DNA of 64,000 bases from Gammaproteobacteria bacterium. GTDB taxonomy: Bacteria > Pseudomonadota > Gammaproteobacteria > Chromatiales > Chromatiaceae. Shown piece by piece: positions 1 to 9,365 of the stretch. A program made the translations under genes and the position numbers. Each line of letters starts with the position of its first letter. Positions within the stretch are counted from its first letter, which is position 1. The notes beneath the pieces are model-generated. The model was not told where the DNA came from, made no database searches, and saw only the letters and a list, made by a program, of their open reading frames with translations. Where the stretch lies: contig SACH01000003.1 of the NCBI GenBank assembly GCA_009928645.1, positions 1-64,000 of the forward strand, written 5' to 3'.

Positions 1-233
1 CCCGACATACCACTCATGCCGCCCATGCCACCCATGCCACCCATGCCGGACATACCAGACATACCGCCCATGCCGGACATACCGCCCATGCCCGACATAC
101 CCGACATGCCACCCATGCCCGACATGCCGCCCATGCCCGACATGCCGGACATACCCGACATACCACTCATGCCAGACATACCGCCCATGCCGCCCATGCC
201 CGACATACCGCTCATGCCGCCCATGCCCGACAT
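1..233 (-). repeat. 9-bp tandem repeat encoding (G/S)GM tripeptides
   Basis: About 25 consecutive variants of catgccgcc/catgcccga/cataccgga (plus-strand spelling). Confidence 0.9.
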
Positions 234-308
234 GGACGCATGAACCACGGAGGCACCGGCAAACGCACAGGACATAGCGATCGCCAGACGTAGCTTATTG
301 GAAACCAT
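1..308 (-). CDS. Secreted Met/Gly/Ser-rich tandem-repeat protein, C-terminus beyond the window edge
   Basis: Reading the minus strand from ATG at 308: MVSNKLRLAIAMSCAFAGASVVHA|SMSGMGGMSGMSGMGGM..., a signal peptide with VHA cleavage motif followed by (G/S)GM repeats. The frame stays open to position 1. The listed + ORF 16..243 is its antisense shadow. Confidence 0.7.
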   Translation of the reverse strand, partial: MVSNKLRLAIAMSCAFAGASVVHASMSGMGGMSGMSGMGGMGGMSGMSGMSGMSGMSGMGGMSGMGGMSGMSGMGGMSGMGGMSGMSGMGGMGGMGGMSGMS

Positions 309-506
309 ACTCGATTCTCCTCTGTTGGAATTGGTTATCAGCGGGGTAAACGCCCGCGGGGACACCGCGACAGCCAGTATGCCGGCCAGGAACGGGGCAG
401 GCAGGGGCGCCAGCCGCGGTAGACCAAGAGAATCCTAGTACAGGCCCTAAGCCTTTTACCCTGCCAGAATGTCACCTAAGCGTCTCTGCAGGGTAAATGA
501 GTCGCC

Positions 507-779
507 TCAACCTCCTTTGGCGGTGGTCGCTTCCGGCAGAACAATGTTGAGTTCCAGGACCTCCCGGGTGTCGTCCTGTTCGTAGTTGACGGACACGGCA
601 TTCATGTCGACATCCACGTATTTGCGGATGACTTGGAGGATTTCCTGCTGCAATTGCGGCAGATAGGAGGGCTGATTGCGGGTAGCGCGATCGTGGGCGA
701 CCAGGATCTGTAGCCGTTCCTTGGCGATCGCCGCCGTACCGCGCTGGCGGTGGGAGCGGAATAAATCGAGCAGACCCAT
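507..779 (-). CDS. minE: Cell division topological specificity factor MinE
   Basis: MGLLDLFRSHRQRGTAAIAKERLQILVAHDRA motif; adjacent to minD. Confidence 0.97.
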   Translation of the reverse strand: MGLLDLFRSHRQRGTAAIAKERLQILVAHDRATRNQPSYLPQLQQEILQVIRKYVDVDMNAVSVNYEQDDTREVLELNIVLPEATTAKGG

Positions 780-782
780 GCC

Positions 783-1592
783 TTAACCCCCCATCAGGCG
801 GCTGAAGAAGCCCTTCTTCTTGATCTCCAGGAAGCGGTGCGGCAGATCTTCCCCCAGGTAGCGGCCAACGGCATCGTTGTAAGCCTGACCAGCGTCACTC
901 TCGGTGTCCAGGATGACGGGCACGCCCGAATTGGAAGCATTGAGCACAGCCTTGGACTCGGGAATGACTCCCAGCAGGTCCAGGGACAGGATCTCGCGCA
1001 CGTCGTTGACACTGAGCATCTCACCCTTGGCCACCCGCTCCGGGGCATAGCGGGTGAGCAGCAGGTATTCGCGGATTGGCGCCTCGTTGCGCTCCGCGCG
1101 CCGGGACTTGCTGGACAGGATGCCGAGCATGCGGTCGGAGTCACGCACCGACGAGACCTCGGGGTTGGTGACCACCACCGCGTCATCGGCGTAGTACATG
1201 GCCATGTAGGCGCCATGCTCGATACCCGCCGGCGAGTCACAGACGATGTAATCAAAGGTCTTGGCCAGTTCCTCCAGGACCCGACCGACGCCGTCCTTGG
1301 TCAAGGCGTCCTTGTCGCGGGTTTGGGAAGCAGGGAGCACATAGAGCGTGTCACAACGCTTGTCGCGGATCAGGGCCTGGTTGATATTAGCCTCACCATT
1401 GATGACATTGACGAAGTCATAGACCACCCGCCGCTCACAGCCCATGATCAGGTCAAGGTTGCGCAGGCCGACGTCAAAATCGATGACCGCCGTACGATGC
1501 CCCCGTTGGGCCAGCCCCATGGCCAGCGCTGCGCTGGTGGTGGTCTTGCCCACGCCGCCCTTGCCAGATGTAATTACGATTGTTCTCGCCAA
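783..1592 (-). CDS. minD: Septum site-determining protein MinD
   Basis: Deviant Walker A GKGGVGKTTT; MinD-type sequence and C-terminal amphipathic helix. Confidence 0.98.
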   Translation of the reverse strand: MARTIVITSGKGGVGKTTTSAALAMGLAQRGHRTAVIDFDVGLRNLDLIMGCERRVVYDFVNVINGEANINQALIRDKRCDTLYVLPASQTRDKDALTKDGVGRVLEELAKTFDYIVCDSPAGIEHGAYMAMYYADDAVVVTNPEVSSVRDSDRMLGILSSKSRRAERNEAPIREYLLLTRYAPERVAKGEMLSVNDVREILSLDLLGVIPESKAVLNASNSGVPVILDTESDAGQAYNDAVGRYLGEDLPHRFLEIKKKGFFSRLMGG

Positions 1593-1637
1593 TTTATCGC
1601 CCTCCCTCAGGCGCCCGGAGATCCCGGTTCAAGTCGG

Positions 1638-2411
1638 TCAGATTTTTTCGACGCGGAGCACGTCCCCGTCGAGGAAGATCTGGACAGGAACGCCCTTCAC
1701 CTCGTCCGGGATGTTTTCACTGATACGGTAATGACCCGCCACCGACAGCAGTTCGGCCTGGAGGTCCTGGCAGAAGATCCGCGCGCTGGTATCGCCCTTC
1801 ATGCCGGCCATAGCGCGACCACGCAGGGGCCCATAGACGTGAATATTGCCGTCGGCCATCAGTTCCGCGCCATGGCTCACGGGCGCGATGACCGACAGGT
1901 CACCGCCAGGGGCATAGACCCGTTGGCCGGAACGTACCGGACGGGTGACCAGGCGCTGACTGGCGGTGGCCGACTCCTCGCCCACGGGCGGGACCGGCGC
2001 TGAATAAGGCCGTGGGGTGGATCGCGGCTCGGGCGGGTTTGGGGTCTCCCGGGGCGGGGTCCGCCGGACGAAGGCATCGCCGAGGATCGCCAGTTCCATG
2101 GCCTCGGCGGCCTGGTGCTGTTCCTCAGTACCGCCACGGATCCCGACCGGGATCATGCCGAAGCCGCGCATCAGCCCCACCAGCAAGGGAAACTCGATCT
2201 GTCCCGCGCCCGGTGGCAGACCGGAGAGGTCGATCACCACCGGCGTGTTACGAAAGAAATCCGGGGCCTGATCGACCTTGATTCCCAACTGGTCGGCCAC
2301 GCTGTCCATGTCGACGCCCAGCAGGCGGATGACGGGCAGGGTGAAGGTGGCGGCCTTGAGTTCAAAGGCCGGTTTTGGGCTGTCAGCCCCAGCATGTGAA
2401 AAAGAGGCCAT
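1638..2411 (-). CDS. minC: Septum site-determining protein MinC
   Basis: C-terminal VYAPGGDLSVIAPVSHGAELMADGNIHVYGPLRGRAMAG; in the minCDE operon. Confidence 0.97.
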   Translation of the reverse strand: MASFSHAGADSPKPAFELKAATFTLPVIRLLGVDMDSVADQLGIKVDQAPDFFRNTPVVIDLSGLPPGAGQIEFPLLVGLMRGFGMIPVGIRGGTEEQHQAAEAMELAILGDAFVRRTPPRETPNPPEPRSTPRPYSAPVPPVGEESATASQRLVTRPVRSGQRVYAPGGDLSVIAPVSHGAELMADGNIHVYGPLRGRAMAGMKGDTSARIFCQDLQAELLSVAGHYRISENIPDEVKGVPVQIFLDGDVLRVEKI

Positions 2412-2473
2412 CTGGTCGAGGTAATCCTTAAGCTCCGAAATCAGCCTGAAGACCCGGAATCAATCGCGGCGCG

Positions 2474-2818
2474 TCAACCCGGCGGCCAGCGCATCGGCCG
2501 GCCACCCAGCAGATGTAAGTGCAGGTGGAAGACCGTCTGTCCCGCGGCGGCATTGCAATTGATCACGGTGCGGTAACCGGCGGCGGCGATGCCCTCCTGC
2601 TCCGCGATCTTACGGGCGGCGAGGAACAGCCTGCCGACGAGTAGCGCGTCGTCCGCCTCCAACGCGTTGAGCGTGGGAATGGGTTTACGCGGGATCAGCA
2701 GGACATGGGTCGGGGCCTGGGGATTGAGGTCCCGGAAGGCCACCACATCCTCATCCTGATAGACGATATCCGCGGGAATCTCACCGCGGCTGATTTTACC
2801 GAAAATAGTATCCGACAT
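2474..2818 (-). CDS. HIT (histidine triad) family nucleotide-binding protein
   Basis: MSDTIFGKISRGEIPADIVYQDEDVVAFRD...HLHLHLLGGR. Confidence 0.95.
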   Translation of the reverse strand: MSDTIFGKISRGEIPADIVYQDEDVVAFRDLNPQAPTHVLLIPRKPIPTLNALEADDALLVGRLFLAARKIAEQEGIAAAGYRTVINCNAAAGQTVFHLHLHLLGGRPMRWPPG

Positions 2819-2834
2819 GGTGTCTCCGAAAACG

Positions 2835-3431
2835 TTAAAAGCCATGCCGCCCGGCGAAGGCGTGGGCCAGGGTGCCGCCATCGACATATTCCAGTTCGCC
2901 CCCCAAGGGGACGCCGTGGGCGATACGCGTGGTCCGCACGTCCTGCTCGGCGGCGATGGCAGCGATATATTGGGCGGTAGCGCTCCCCTCGACCGTGGGG
3001 CTGACGGCCAGGATGAGTTCCTTGACCTGACCCTCCGCCAGCCGTTTCTCCAGGAGGTCCAGCCCCAATTCCGCGGGGCCGATGCCGTCGAGGGGGGAAA
3101 GGCGACCGCCAAGGACGAAATAGAGCCCACGATAGCCCGTCGCCTGCTCGATGGCGACCATAGCCGAGGGATGCTCGATGACACACAGCAGGCCGGAATC
3201 ACGCTGGGGGTTGGCGCAGAGCCCGCACAGGACCTCCTCGCTGAGGGTGCGGCAGCGCTGGCAGTGGCGGACCCGTTCCATCGCTGCGGCCAGGACCCCG
3301 GCCAGGTGCCTTCCCCCCGGCCGATCCCGCTCCAGCAGGTGAAAGGCCATGCGCTGGGCGGACTTGGGCCCCACCCCGGGCAGGCAGCGCAGGGCGTCCA
3401 TCAATTGATTCACCAGGGGTCGATCCGCCAT
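2835..3431 (-). CDS. recR: Recombination mediator RecR
   Basis: [27 protein letters not shown], Cys4 zinc motif, Toprim domain; next to ybaB and dnaX. Confidence 0.97.
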   Translation of the reverse strand: MADRPLVNQLMDALRCLPGVGPKSAQRMAFHLLERDRPGGRHLAGVLAAAMERVRHCQRCRTLSEEVLCGLCANPQRDSGLLCVIEHPSAMVAIEQATGYRGLYFVLGGRLSPLDGIGPAELGLDLLEKRLAEGQVKELILAVSPTVEGSATAQYIAAIAAEQDVRTTRIAHGVPLGGELEYVDGGTLAHAFAGRHGF

Positions 3432-3464
3432 GAGGCCTCCCGCGACTAGCCGAACGTCCGCGCC

Positions 3465-3797
3465 CTAGAAGGGCAGTTTGAAGCCCGGCGGCAAGGGAAG
3501 ATTGCCGAGGCCGCCGGCCAGGCTGGCCATGCCCTCCTGGGCCTTTTCCGCGACCTTCTGCACCGTGGCGTTAACCGCCGCAGCCACCAGATCCTCCAGC
3601 ATTTCCTTGTCGTCGCTCAGCAGGGAAGGATCAATCTCGACCCGACGCACCTCGTGCCTGCCATTCATCGTCACCTTCACCATGCCGCCTCCGGACTCGC
3701 CGGTGACCTCCTCACGCCCCAGCCGTTCCTGGGTCTTCTGCAGGTCCTCCTGCATCTTCTGGGCTTGTTTGAGGATGTTGCCTAATCCAGCTTTCAC
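3465..3797 (-). CDS. YbaB/EbfC family nucleoid-associated protein
   Basis: [23 protein letters not shown]; probable GTG start; dnaX-ybaB-recR synteny. Confidence 0.93.
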   Translation of the reverse strand: MKAGLGNILKQAQKMQEDLQKTQERLGREEVTGESGGGMVKVTMNGRHEVRRVEIDPSLLSDDKEMLEDLVAAAVNATVQKVAEKAQEGMASLAGGLGNLPLPPGFKLPF

Positions 3798-4021
3798 GCT
3801 TGTTTTACCTCTATCTGACCATCGAAATCGCACCAGAAGCAGTGGCTGACCCGGTCCTCCCCGACGGGGGTGGGGTGGGCCAGGCGCAACCTGCCACCGG
3901 GGTGTGGTACACCCATCGAGTGTCGGTTTTCCGGCTCACCCAAAAATCTTCGCGACCGGCCAAAACCGCACGGGTTTGGATATTGGGGCGCACACTCAAC
4001 CGTAGCGCCTCGCCGGGGCCC

Positions 4022-5803
4022 TCAGGTCGTCGGCCGCACGGAGCCCGGGATGAGGCGGGCACCGAGTTGGTCGCTGAGGGCCCGGGTGATCGGGTCCGTG
4101 GCCAAGGCCTCCTCCGCCGCGCGCTGACGTTCCCGCGCCTCACGGGTGCGGCGCTGGGACGGAGTCTCCCCCTCGGGGTGCGCCACCTGAATTTCCAGCC
4201 GTAGTTCGCCGCCCAACACCTCGGCCAGGGCCGCACGCAGGCGCTGCTCGCTGGCGGCCACCCGCAGGCGCTGAGAGGCCTGATCCAGGGTTAGCCGGAG
4301 GCGTTGACCATCCCAGTCCACCAGTTCGCAGTTATGGGCCAGTTCGCTGGCCACCCCGCCCAGGTCGAGTTGCGCTACCAGGGCGTGCCAGTCCTCCGGG
4401 TGTGCCAGCGATGGCGGGGCTGAGGACGCCGCCTCGGGAGCGATGGCGGGAGGGGGCGCAGGTGCCTGGCCAGCAGGCGAGCTGAACTCCCTCTGCCCGG
4501 GGGGCGTGACCCCGGGGTCGTTCCTGGCGCCAGCCGCCTCGGCGGCCACTGACCGGGTAAGGGGATGGCCAGATTTGGCCGTGGAGGTAGCCGGTTTGGC
4601 GACTGCGGTGGCCAGCTTGGCCGCCGCCAGCGCGGCACTCGCCGGGTGCTCGCGACGCGGGGTAGGCACGGGGATAGCCATGGCGCCAGCCCGGGATGGG
4701 GAGGTCTCCTCGCCGACCTCGCCGGGACGGAAGGCCAGCATGCGCAGCAGGACCATCTCCATCCCGGTCCGTGGATCGGGTGCCAGGGGGAGATCGGCCT
4801 GCCCGAGCAGGGCGATCTGGTAATAGAGTTGGATATCCTCCGGGGTTAGATCCCCCCCCAGGGCCACCAGCGCCTCGCGCTCCGGGTCGTCAGTGGCCAG
4901 GGTCGCGGGTACCTGTTGGAAGAGCGCGATGCGGTGCAGCAAGCCCAGCAATTCCTGGAGCACCCCGCCAAAATCCGGCGCCAGTTCATGAATCCGTGCC
5001 ACCTCGGCCAGCAAGGTGATGGCATCCTTCGCGGCCAGGGCCTGGAGCAGCCGCAAGCTCATGTCCCGACCCACGGTGCCCAGCATGGCCCGGATATCCT
5101 CGGCCCCCACCCGGCCGCCACCGAAGGCGATGGCCTGGTCGAGCAGGCTCAGACCGTCACGCATACTGCCATCCGCCGCCCGGGCCAGCAGCGCCAGGGC
5201 CGGGGTCTCGAAGGGCACCGCCTCGACGGTGAGGATGTGGGCCAACTGGCTGGCGATCTCTTCCGGCACCAGCCGCTTGAGGTTGAACTGGAGGCAGCGA
5301 GACAGGACGGTCACCGGCACCTTCTGCGGGTCGGTGGTGGCGAGCAGGAACTTGACGTGCGGCGGCGGTTCTTCCAGCGTCTTCAGCAGGGCATTGAAAC
5401 TGCTGGTGGAGAACATGTGCACCTCGTCGATAAGGTACACCTTGAACCGCCCCTTGACCGGGGCAAAGGGGACATTGTCCAGCAATTCCCGGGTCTGATC
5501 GACCCGGGTGCGGGAGGCAGCGTCCACCTCCAACAGGTCGACGAACCGGCCTTCGTCAATCTCCCGACAGGAGGGGCATTGGCAACAAGGAGTGGCGCTG
5601 ACACCCGCTTCACAGTTCAAGGCCTTGGCGAGAATGCGGGCCAGGGTGGTCTTACCGACCCCGCGGGTACCGGTGAAGAGATAGGCGTGGTGGAGGCGAT
5701 CCTGATCCAGCGCATTGCTTAGCGCCCGCACCACATGGGCCTGACCGACCATGTCCGCGAAGGAGCGGGGTCGCCACTTGCGGGCCAGTACCTGATAGGA
5801 CAT
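4022..5803 (-). CDS. dnaX: DNA polymerase III subunit gamma/tau
   Basis: MSYQVLARKWRPRSFADMVGQAHVVRALSNAL, GTRGVGKTT. Confidence 0.97.
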   Translation of the reverse strand: MSYQVLARKWRPRSFADMVGQAHVVRALSNALDQDRLHHAYLFTGTRGVGKTTLARILAKALNCEAGVSATPCCQCPSCREIDEGRFVDLLEVDAASRTRVDQTRELLDNVPFAPVKGRFKVYLIDEVHMFSTSSFNALLKTLEEPPPHVKFLLATTDPQKVPVTVLSRCLQFNLKRLVPEEIASQLAHILTVEAVPFETPALALLARAADGSMRDGLSLLDQAIAFGGGRVGAEDIRAMLGTVGRDMSLRLLQALAAKDAITLLAEVARIHELAPDFGGVLQELLGLLHRIALFQQVPATLATDDPEREALVALGGDLTPEDIQLYYQIALLGQADLPLAPDPRTGMEMVLLRMLAFRPGEVGEETSPSRAGAMAIPVPTPRREHPASAALAAAKLATAVAKPATSTAKSGHPLTRSVAAEAAGARNDPGVTPPGQREFSSPAGQAPAPPPAIAPEAASSAPPSLAHPEDWHALVAQLDLGGVASELAHNCELVDWDGQRLRLTLDQASQRLRVAASEQRLRAALAEVLGGELRLEIQVAHPEGETPSQRRTREARERQRAAEEALATDPITRALSDQLGARLIPGSVRPTT

Positions 5804-5946
5804 GCCGTGATGGATGGAAGCCTGGGAGTTGAGCGATGAAGGCGGCCGATTTAACCCAGGCTCAAGGCCACTCACCCTGGCCGCGGACCCGGGCAGTGCG
5901 CGAGACCGATTAGCGGGAGTGACGACCGCTGAGACGGATTGGGGGC

Positions 5947-6057
5947 GGCGGGCCCCGCCAGCCACACCCCGGCACCCGCACCCACCGCTGCGGCTGCTCC
6001 CTTCCGGGCCTGACCGGGTTCACGGCTTGGCGTTGCGAGGGGACCGACGGGTCCGCC
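5947..6057 (-). ncRNA. ffs: Signal recognition particle RNA (4.5S, small bacterial type)
   Basis: The minus strand contains GGTCAGGCCCGGAAGGGAGCAGCC, the conserved SRP apical domain, flanked by complementary GGCGGxCCC/GGGxCCGCC terminal stems. It lies upstream of dnaX, a common location. Confidence 0.9.
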
Positions 6058-6369
6058 ATCGATGCCCGGCCTGACCCTGCCAGACCGGACGTGCAAGGTA
6101 ACAAGGGCGGCCGCGGAAGACAAGCGCTAGCCGCGGCATTTCGGCCCATAACCCTCCCCAACCGATACCCAATCAACAGAAAATCGTCTGGCGAGGGGGA
6201 TTAAGTAATCGGCCGGCCACTCGCCGGTTCGCGACCTGAGGCGCATCGGCCTGACGAGCAGGGGATGTCCCCTGTCACCCCAACCGCTGAATATGGCAGC
6301 CACCATACGCCAAGGTCTATGCTTATCGAGGGGAGACTCAGCCAATCGCCACCATCGCAGAGGCTACCG

Positions 6370-7338
6370 ATGACAGTACCCGGGCGTTACCCGCCAACCA
6401 ACGCGGCGACCCAGGCCCAGTTGGACCAGCGGGTCGGCCGCCTGCACCTCTGGCTCCGCCAGGGCATCCAGCGCGACCATGTCGACCAGATCTTTGGCCG
6501 CGGACGCAATTTCTTTCACATCGAGAACTGGTATTCAATCCACAGCCTCATCCGCCTGGGCCTGCAGCTTACCGGCCTCTACGGCCGGGGCCGCCGTAAT
6601 GCGGCGAATATCCAGGTCCGGCACCATCGGGTCCGTCTGGCCGCCCTGCCCCCACCTTTTCACGGCCTGCGTCTCCTGCACCTCAGCGACATCCACGTCG
6701 ACATGGAGCCACAGATCCTCCAGGCCCTGATCGAGCGGGTGGCGGCGACCGAACATGACCTGTGCGTGATCACCGGCGATTTCCGTGCCCGCACCCACGG
6801 CGACTGCGCGCCGACCCTGGAGGCCATGGCCCGGCTCAGGCCCTGTCTGGCCGCGGAGGTGTACGGTGTCCTCGGCAATCACGACTTCGTCGAACTGGTG
6901 CCCGGGCTGGAGGACCTTGGCATCCGCATCCTGCTCAACGAGGCCCTGATCCTGGAGCGGGATGGGGCCAGGCTTTACCTGGCGGGCATCGACGACCCCC
7001 ACTACTATCGCGCCGACAATCTGGAGAAGGCCGCTGACGGCATTCCTCCGGGGGCCCCGGCCATCCTCCTCAGCCACTCACCAGAGATCTATCGCCACGC
7101 CGCTCACGCCGGCTTCAGGCTCATGCTCTGCGGCCATACCCACGGTGGCCAAATCTGCCTGCCCGGAGGCATCGCCCTGACCTACAACGCCGCCTGCCCG
7201 CGCCGCCTGGGGCTGGGCCCCTGGCGGTGGGGTGAACTCCAGGGATATACCTCGGCGGGGGCCGGCTCCTGCGTGGTGCCGGTCCGGTTCAATTGCCCGC
7301 CAGAGATTACCGTTCATCACCTGGACACCGCTGACTGA
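6370..7338 (+). CDS. Calcineurin-like metallophosphoesterase
   Basis: LHLSDIHVD...VITGDF...GVLGNHDF...GHTHGGQ motifs. Confidence 0.93.
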   Translation: MTVPGRYPPTNAATQAQLDQRVGRLHLWLRQGIQRDHVDQIFGRGRNFFHIENWYSIHSLIRLGLQLTGLYGRGRRNAANIQVRHHRVRLAALPPPFHGLRLLHLSDIHVDMEPQILQALIERVAATEHDLCVITGDFRARTHGDCAPTLEAMARLRPCLAAEVYGVLGNHDFVELVPGLEDLGIRILLNEALILERDGARLYLAGIDDPHYYRADNLEKAADGIPPGAPAILLSHSPEIYRHAAHAGFRLMLCGHTHGGQICLPGGIALTYNAACPRRLGLGPWRWGELQGYTSAGAGSCVVPVRFNCPPEITVHHLDTAD

Positions 7339-7451
7339 CTTTAATCAGCGATCACACCATCTCCCTGATGATGAGTGACTTTATCAGACGCCATCACCCA
7401 AGGGTGGTGTCGTTCACGCCAAGCTGTCAGGGGGAAGATGGGGCGGGGTGA

Positions 7452-7799
7452 CTACTTCGCCCCCGCAGGCGGGGTGGTGGCGGGCTTCTCACCGCCCCCC
7501 TTGTCAGTCCCAGTCTTAGCGGCCTCGCCCTTCCCACTCTCCTTGGCACCGGCATCCTTACTATCCTGCTTGACGCCTGCTTCCCTACCGCCGGCCTCGT
7601 GCAGATTCTTCTTGCCGGACTTCTTGAAATCCGTTTCATACCAGCCACTGCCCTTGAGGCGGAAGGCCGCGGCGGAGACCAGTTTTTTCAGGGTCGGCTG
7701 GCCGCATTGGGGGCAATCGACCAGTGGTGAATCACTGATCTTCTGCAAGGCCTCCAACTGATATTCACAGTTGTCGCACCGATATTCATAAAAGGGCAT
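7452..7799 (-). CDS. FmdB family zinc-ribbon protein with Lys/Gly/Ala-rich C-terminal tail
   Basis: MPFYEYRCDNCEYQLEALQKISDSPLVDCPQCGQPTLKKLVSAAAFRLKGSGWYETDFK. Confidence 0.92.
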   Translation of the reverse strand: MPFYEYRCDNCEYQLEALQKISDSPLVDCPQCGQPTLKKLVSAAAFRLKGSGWYETDFKKSGKKNLHEAGGREAGVKQDSKDAGAKESGKGEAAKTGTDKGGGEKPATTPPAGAK

Positions 7800-8097
7800 G
7801 ACAGGTCCTCTTCAGATGACCCAGGCGCGCTTCAGGCCCCGGGCGGGGAACGGGGCGATCTTAGGGATTCTGGCGAGGATTTCAAGCGAAGGTCCATCTG
7901 TCCCGGGGTAAAGGTACGGGCCAGCGTTGGCAGCCTGGTTTCCCCTCGACTATCATCGGGCGCGTTCCCAGACCCCTGACTCGCGGCTGGAGCGCCAGAA
8001 ACCCCCTCTTTGGATCGCCCCTTTGCCACCCGACATAGCTTCTCCTGGCACTCCCGCCGAGAAATTTCCTTTCTTAAGTTCAGTTACGGTGACATCC

Positions 8098-9183
8098 ATG
8101 CAAAAGATCCTCGCCACGCTGGTCCCGGCCCTGTTCCTCCTGAGCCTGGACGGGACGATCGCCAATGCCCAGCCCGCCCCGGTGGTCGTAGCCCCGCCAG
8201 CGCCTGCCCTGCGCAGCACGCCTCTCGACCTCGACGAGCGCGAACTGGAACAGGCCATCACCGAGGGCCAGACCCAGGGTCCCCCCGCGGAATGGGCCAT
8301 CGCTCCGGCCCCGGGGGCCGTGTCTCAGCCCGCTCCGGGCGCCGGGTCGCAGCCCGTAATCGGGCCCTCTCCGGCCCCGATCACGGCGGTGGCCCCGCCC
8401 CGCCCCAGCCCCATGCCGGTCGCTCCCGCCAGTTCCTCGACCATCCCCCATGTCAGCGGTGGCGTCGGCTACGACGAGCGCACCCGTCTGGAGGCCGTCA
8501 AGTCCCAGTACAACCTCAGATTACTCTTCGCTATCAGCGGCGCGGGCAGCTACCTGTCCGGCGTCAAGGTCCTCATACAGGACCCCCAGGGCAATACCGC
8601 CCTGGAGACGGTCTCCAATGGCCCCTGGTTCTTCGCCCAACTCCACCCTGGCGCCTATACCCTGACCCTGGATAACCAGGGACAAGTGCAAAAGCGCTCG
8701 GTCACTATCCTCCCCCAGCGGGCGACCGAGGAGAATGTCTACTGGACCGCAGCCCCACAGGACAGCCAGGTACCCCCCCCGACCGGCGGTCCTGGGCCAG
8801 GACTGGGTGGCTATGACCCGTCCGCCCCGACCGCCCCGCCCCTCAGCCCCCGCCGGACGCCCTCGGGCATCCCCTACCTCACGGGCGGGTTGGACCCGGA
8901 GGAGCGGGCACGACTGGAGGCCTCCCAAGGCCAGTTCAACCTGCGGCTTAACTTCACCATCAACAACGCCGGCGACCGGCCCTTCCGCATCCAGGTGGAG
9001 ATTCAGGACCTGACGCGCCAGACGACCCTGGTGGAGACCGAGGCCAATGGCCCCCTCTTCATGGCCCAACTGGCCCCGGGCCGCTATCTGGTGACCCTCA
9101 CCTACAGCGGTCAGGAAGTCCAGCGCGACATGAGCGTGCCCGGCTATGGCGCGGCCAGCGCCTCCTTCCAGTGGACCCATTGA
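8098..9183 (+). CDS. Secreted protein with two tandem homologous beta-rich domains
   Basis: Signal peptide MQKILATLVPALFLLSLDGTIANA. Two related ~90-aa segments: GGVGYDERTRLEAVKSQYNLRL... and GGLDPEERARLEASQGQFNLRL.... Confidence 0.75.
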   Translation: MQKILATLVPALFLLSLDGTIANAQPAPVVVAPPAPALRSTPLDLDERELEQAITEGQTQGPPAEWAIAPAPGAVSQPAPGAGSQPVIGPSPAPITAVAPPRPSPMPVAPASSSTIPHVSGGVGYDERTRLEAVKSQYNLRLLFAISGAGSYLSGVKVLIQDPQGNTALETVSNGPWFFAQLHPGAYTLTLDNQGQVQKRSVTILPQRATEENVYWTAAPQDSQVPPPTGGPGPGLGGYDPSAPTAPPLSPRRTPSGIPYLTGGLDPEERARLEASQGQFNLRLNFTINNAGDRPFRIQVEIQDLTRQTTLVETEANGPLFMAQLAPGRYLVTLTYSGQEVQRDMSVPGYGAASASFQWTH

Positions 9184-9365
9184 CCCTGCAGCGCCACTGA
9201 ACCGGCGGATCTAATGTTCTGGCGCGGCCGAGCGATCCGCGAACCGCGGGGTATGGGGGCTACTCGTCCCCTTCGCCCCGCGCCCAACGGGTAGGGAATC
9301 AAGCATCGGCTGATCTGCCCACGCTCGGGCGGCCTCACCCCGCGCCCGGCTGGCGGGGAACGCCT

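Noticed and set aside
16-243. + strand ORF MPPMPPMPDIP...
   Set aside because: Antisense shadow of the signal-peptide-bearing GGM/SGM repeat gene on the minus strand.
5872-6176. Small minus-strand ORFs over 5872-6176
   Set aside because: They overlap the SRP RNA gene and have no coding signature.
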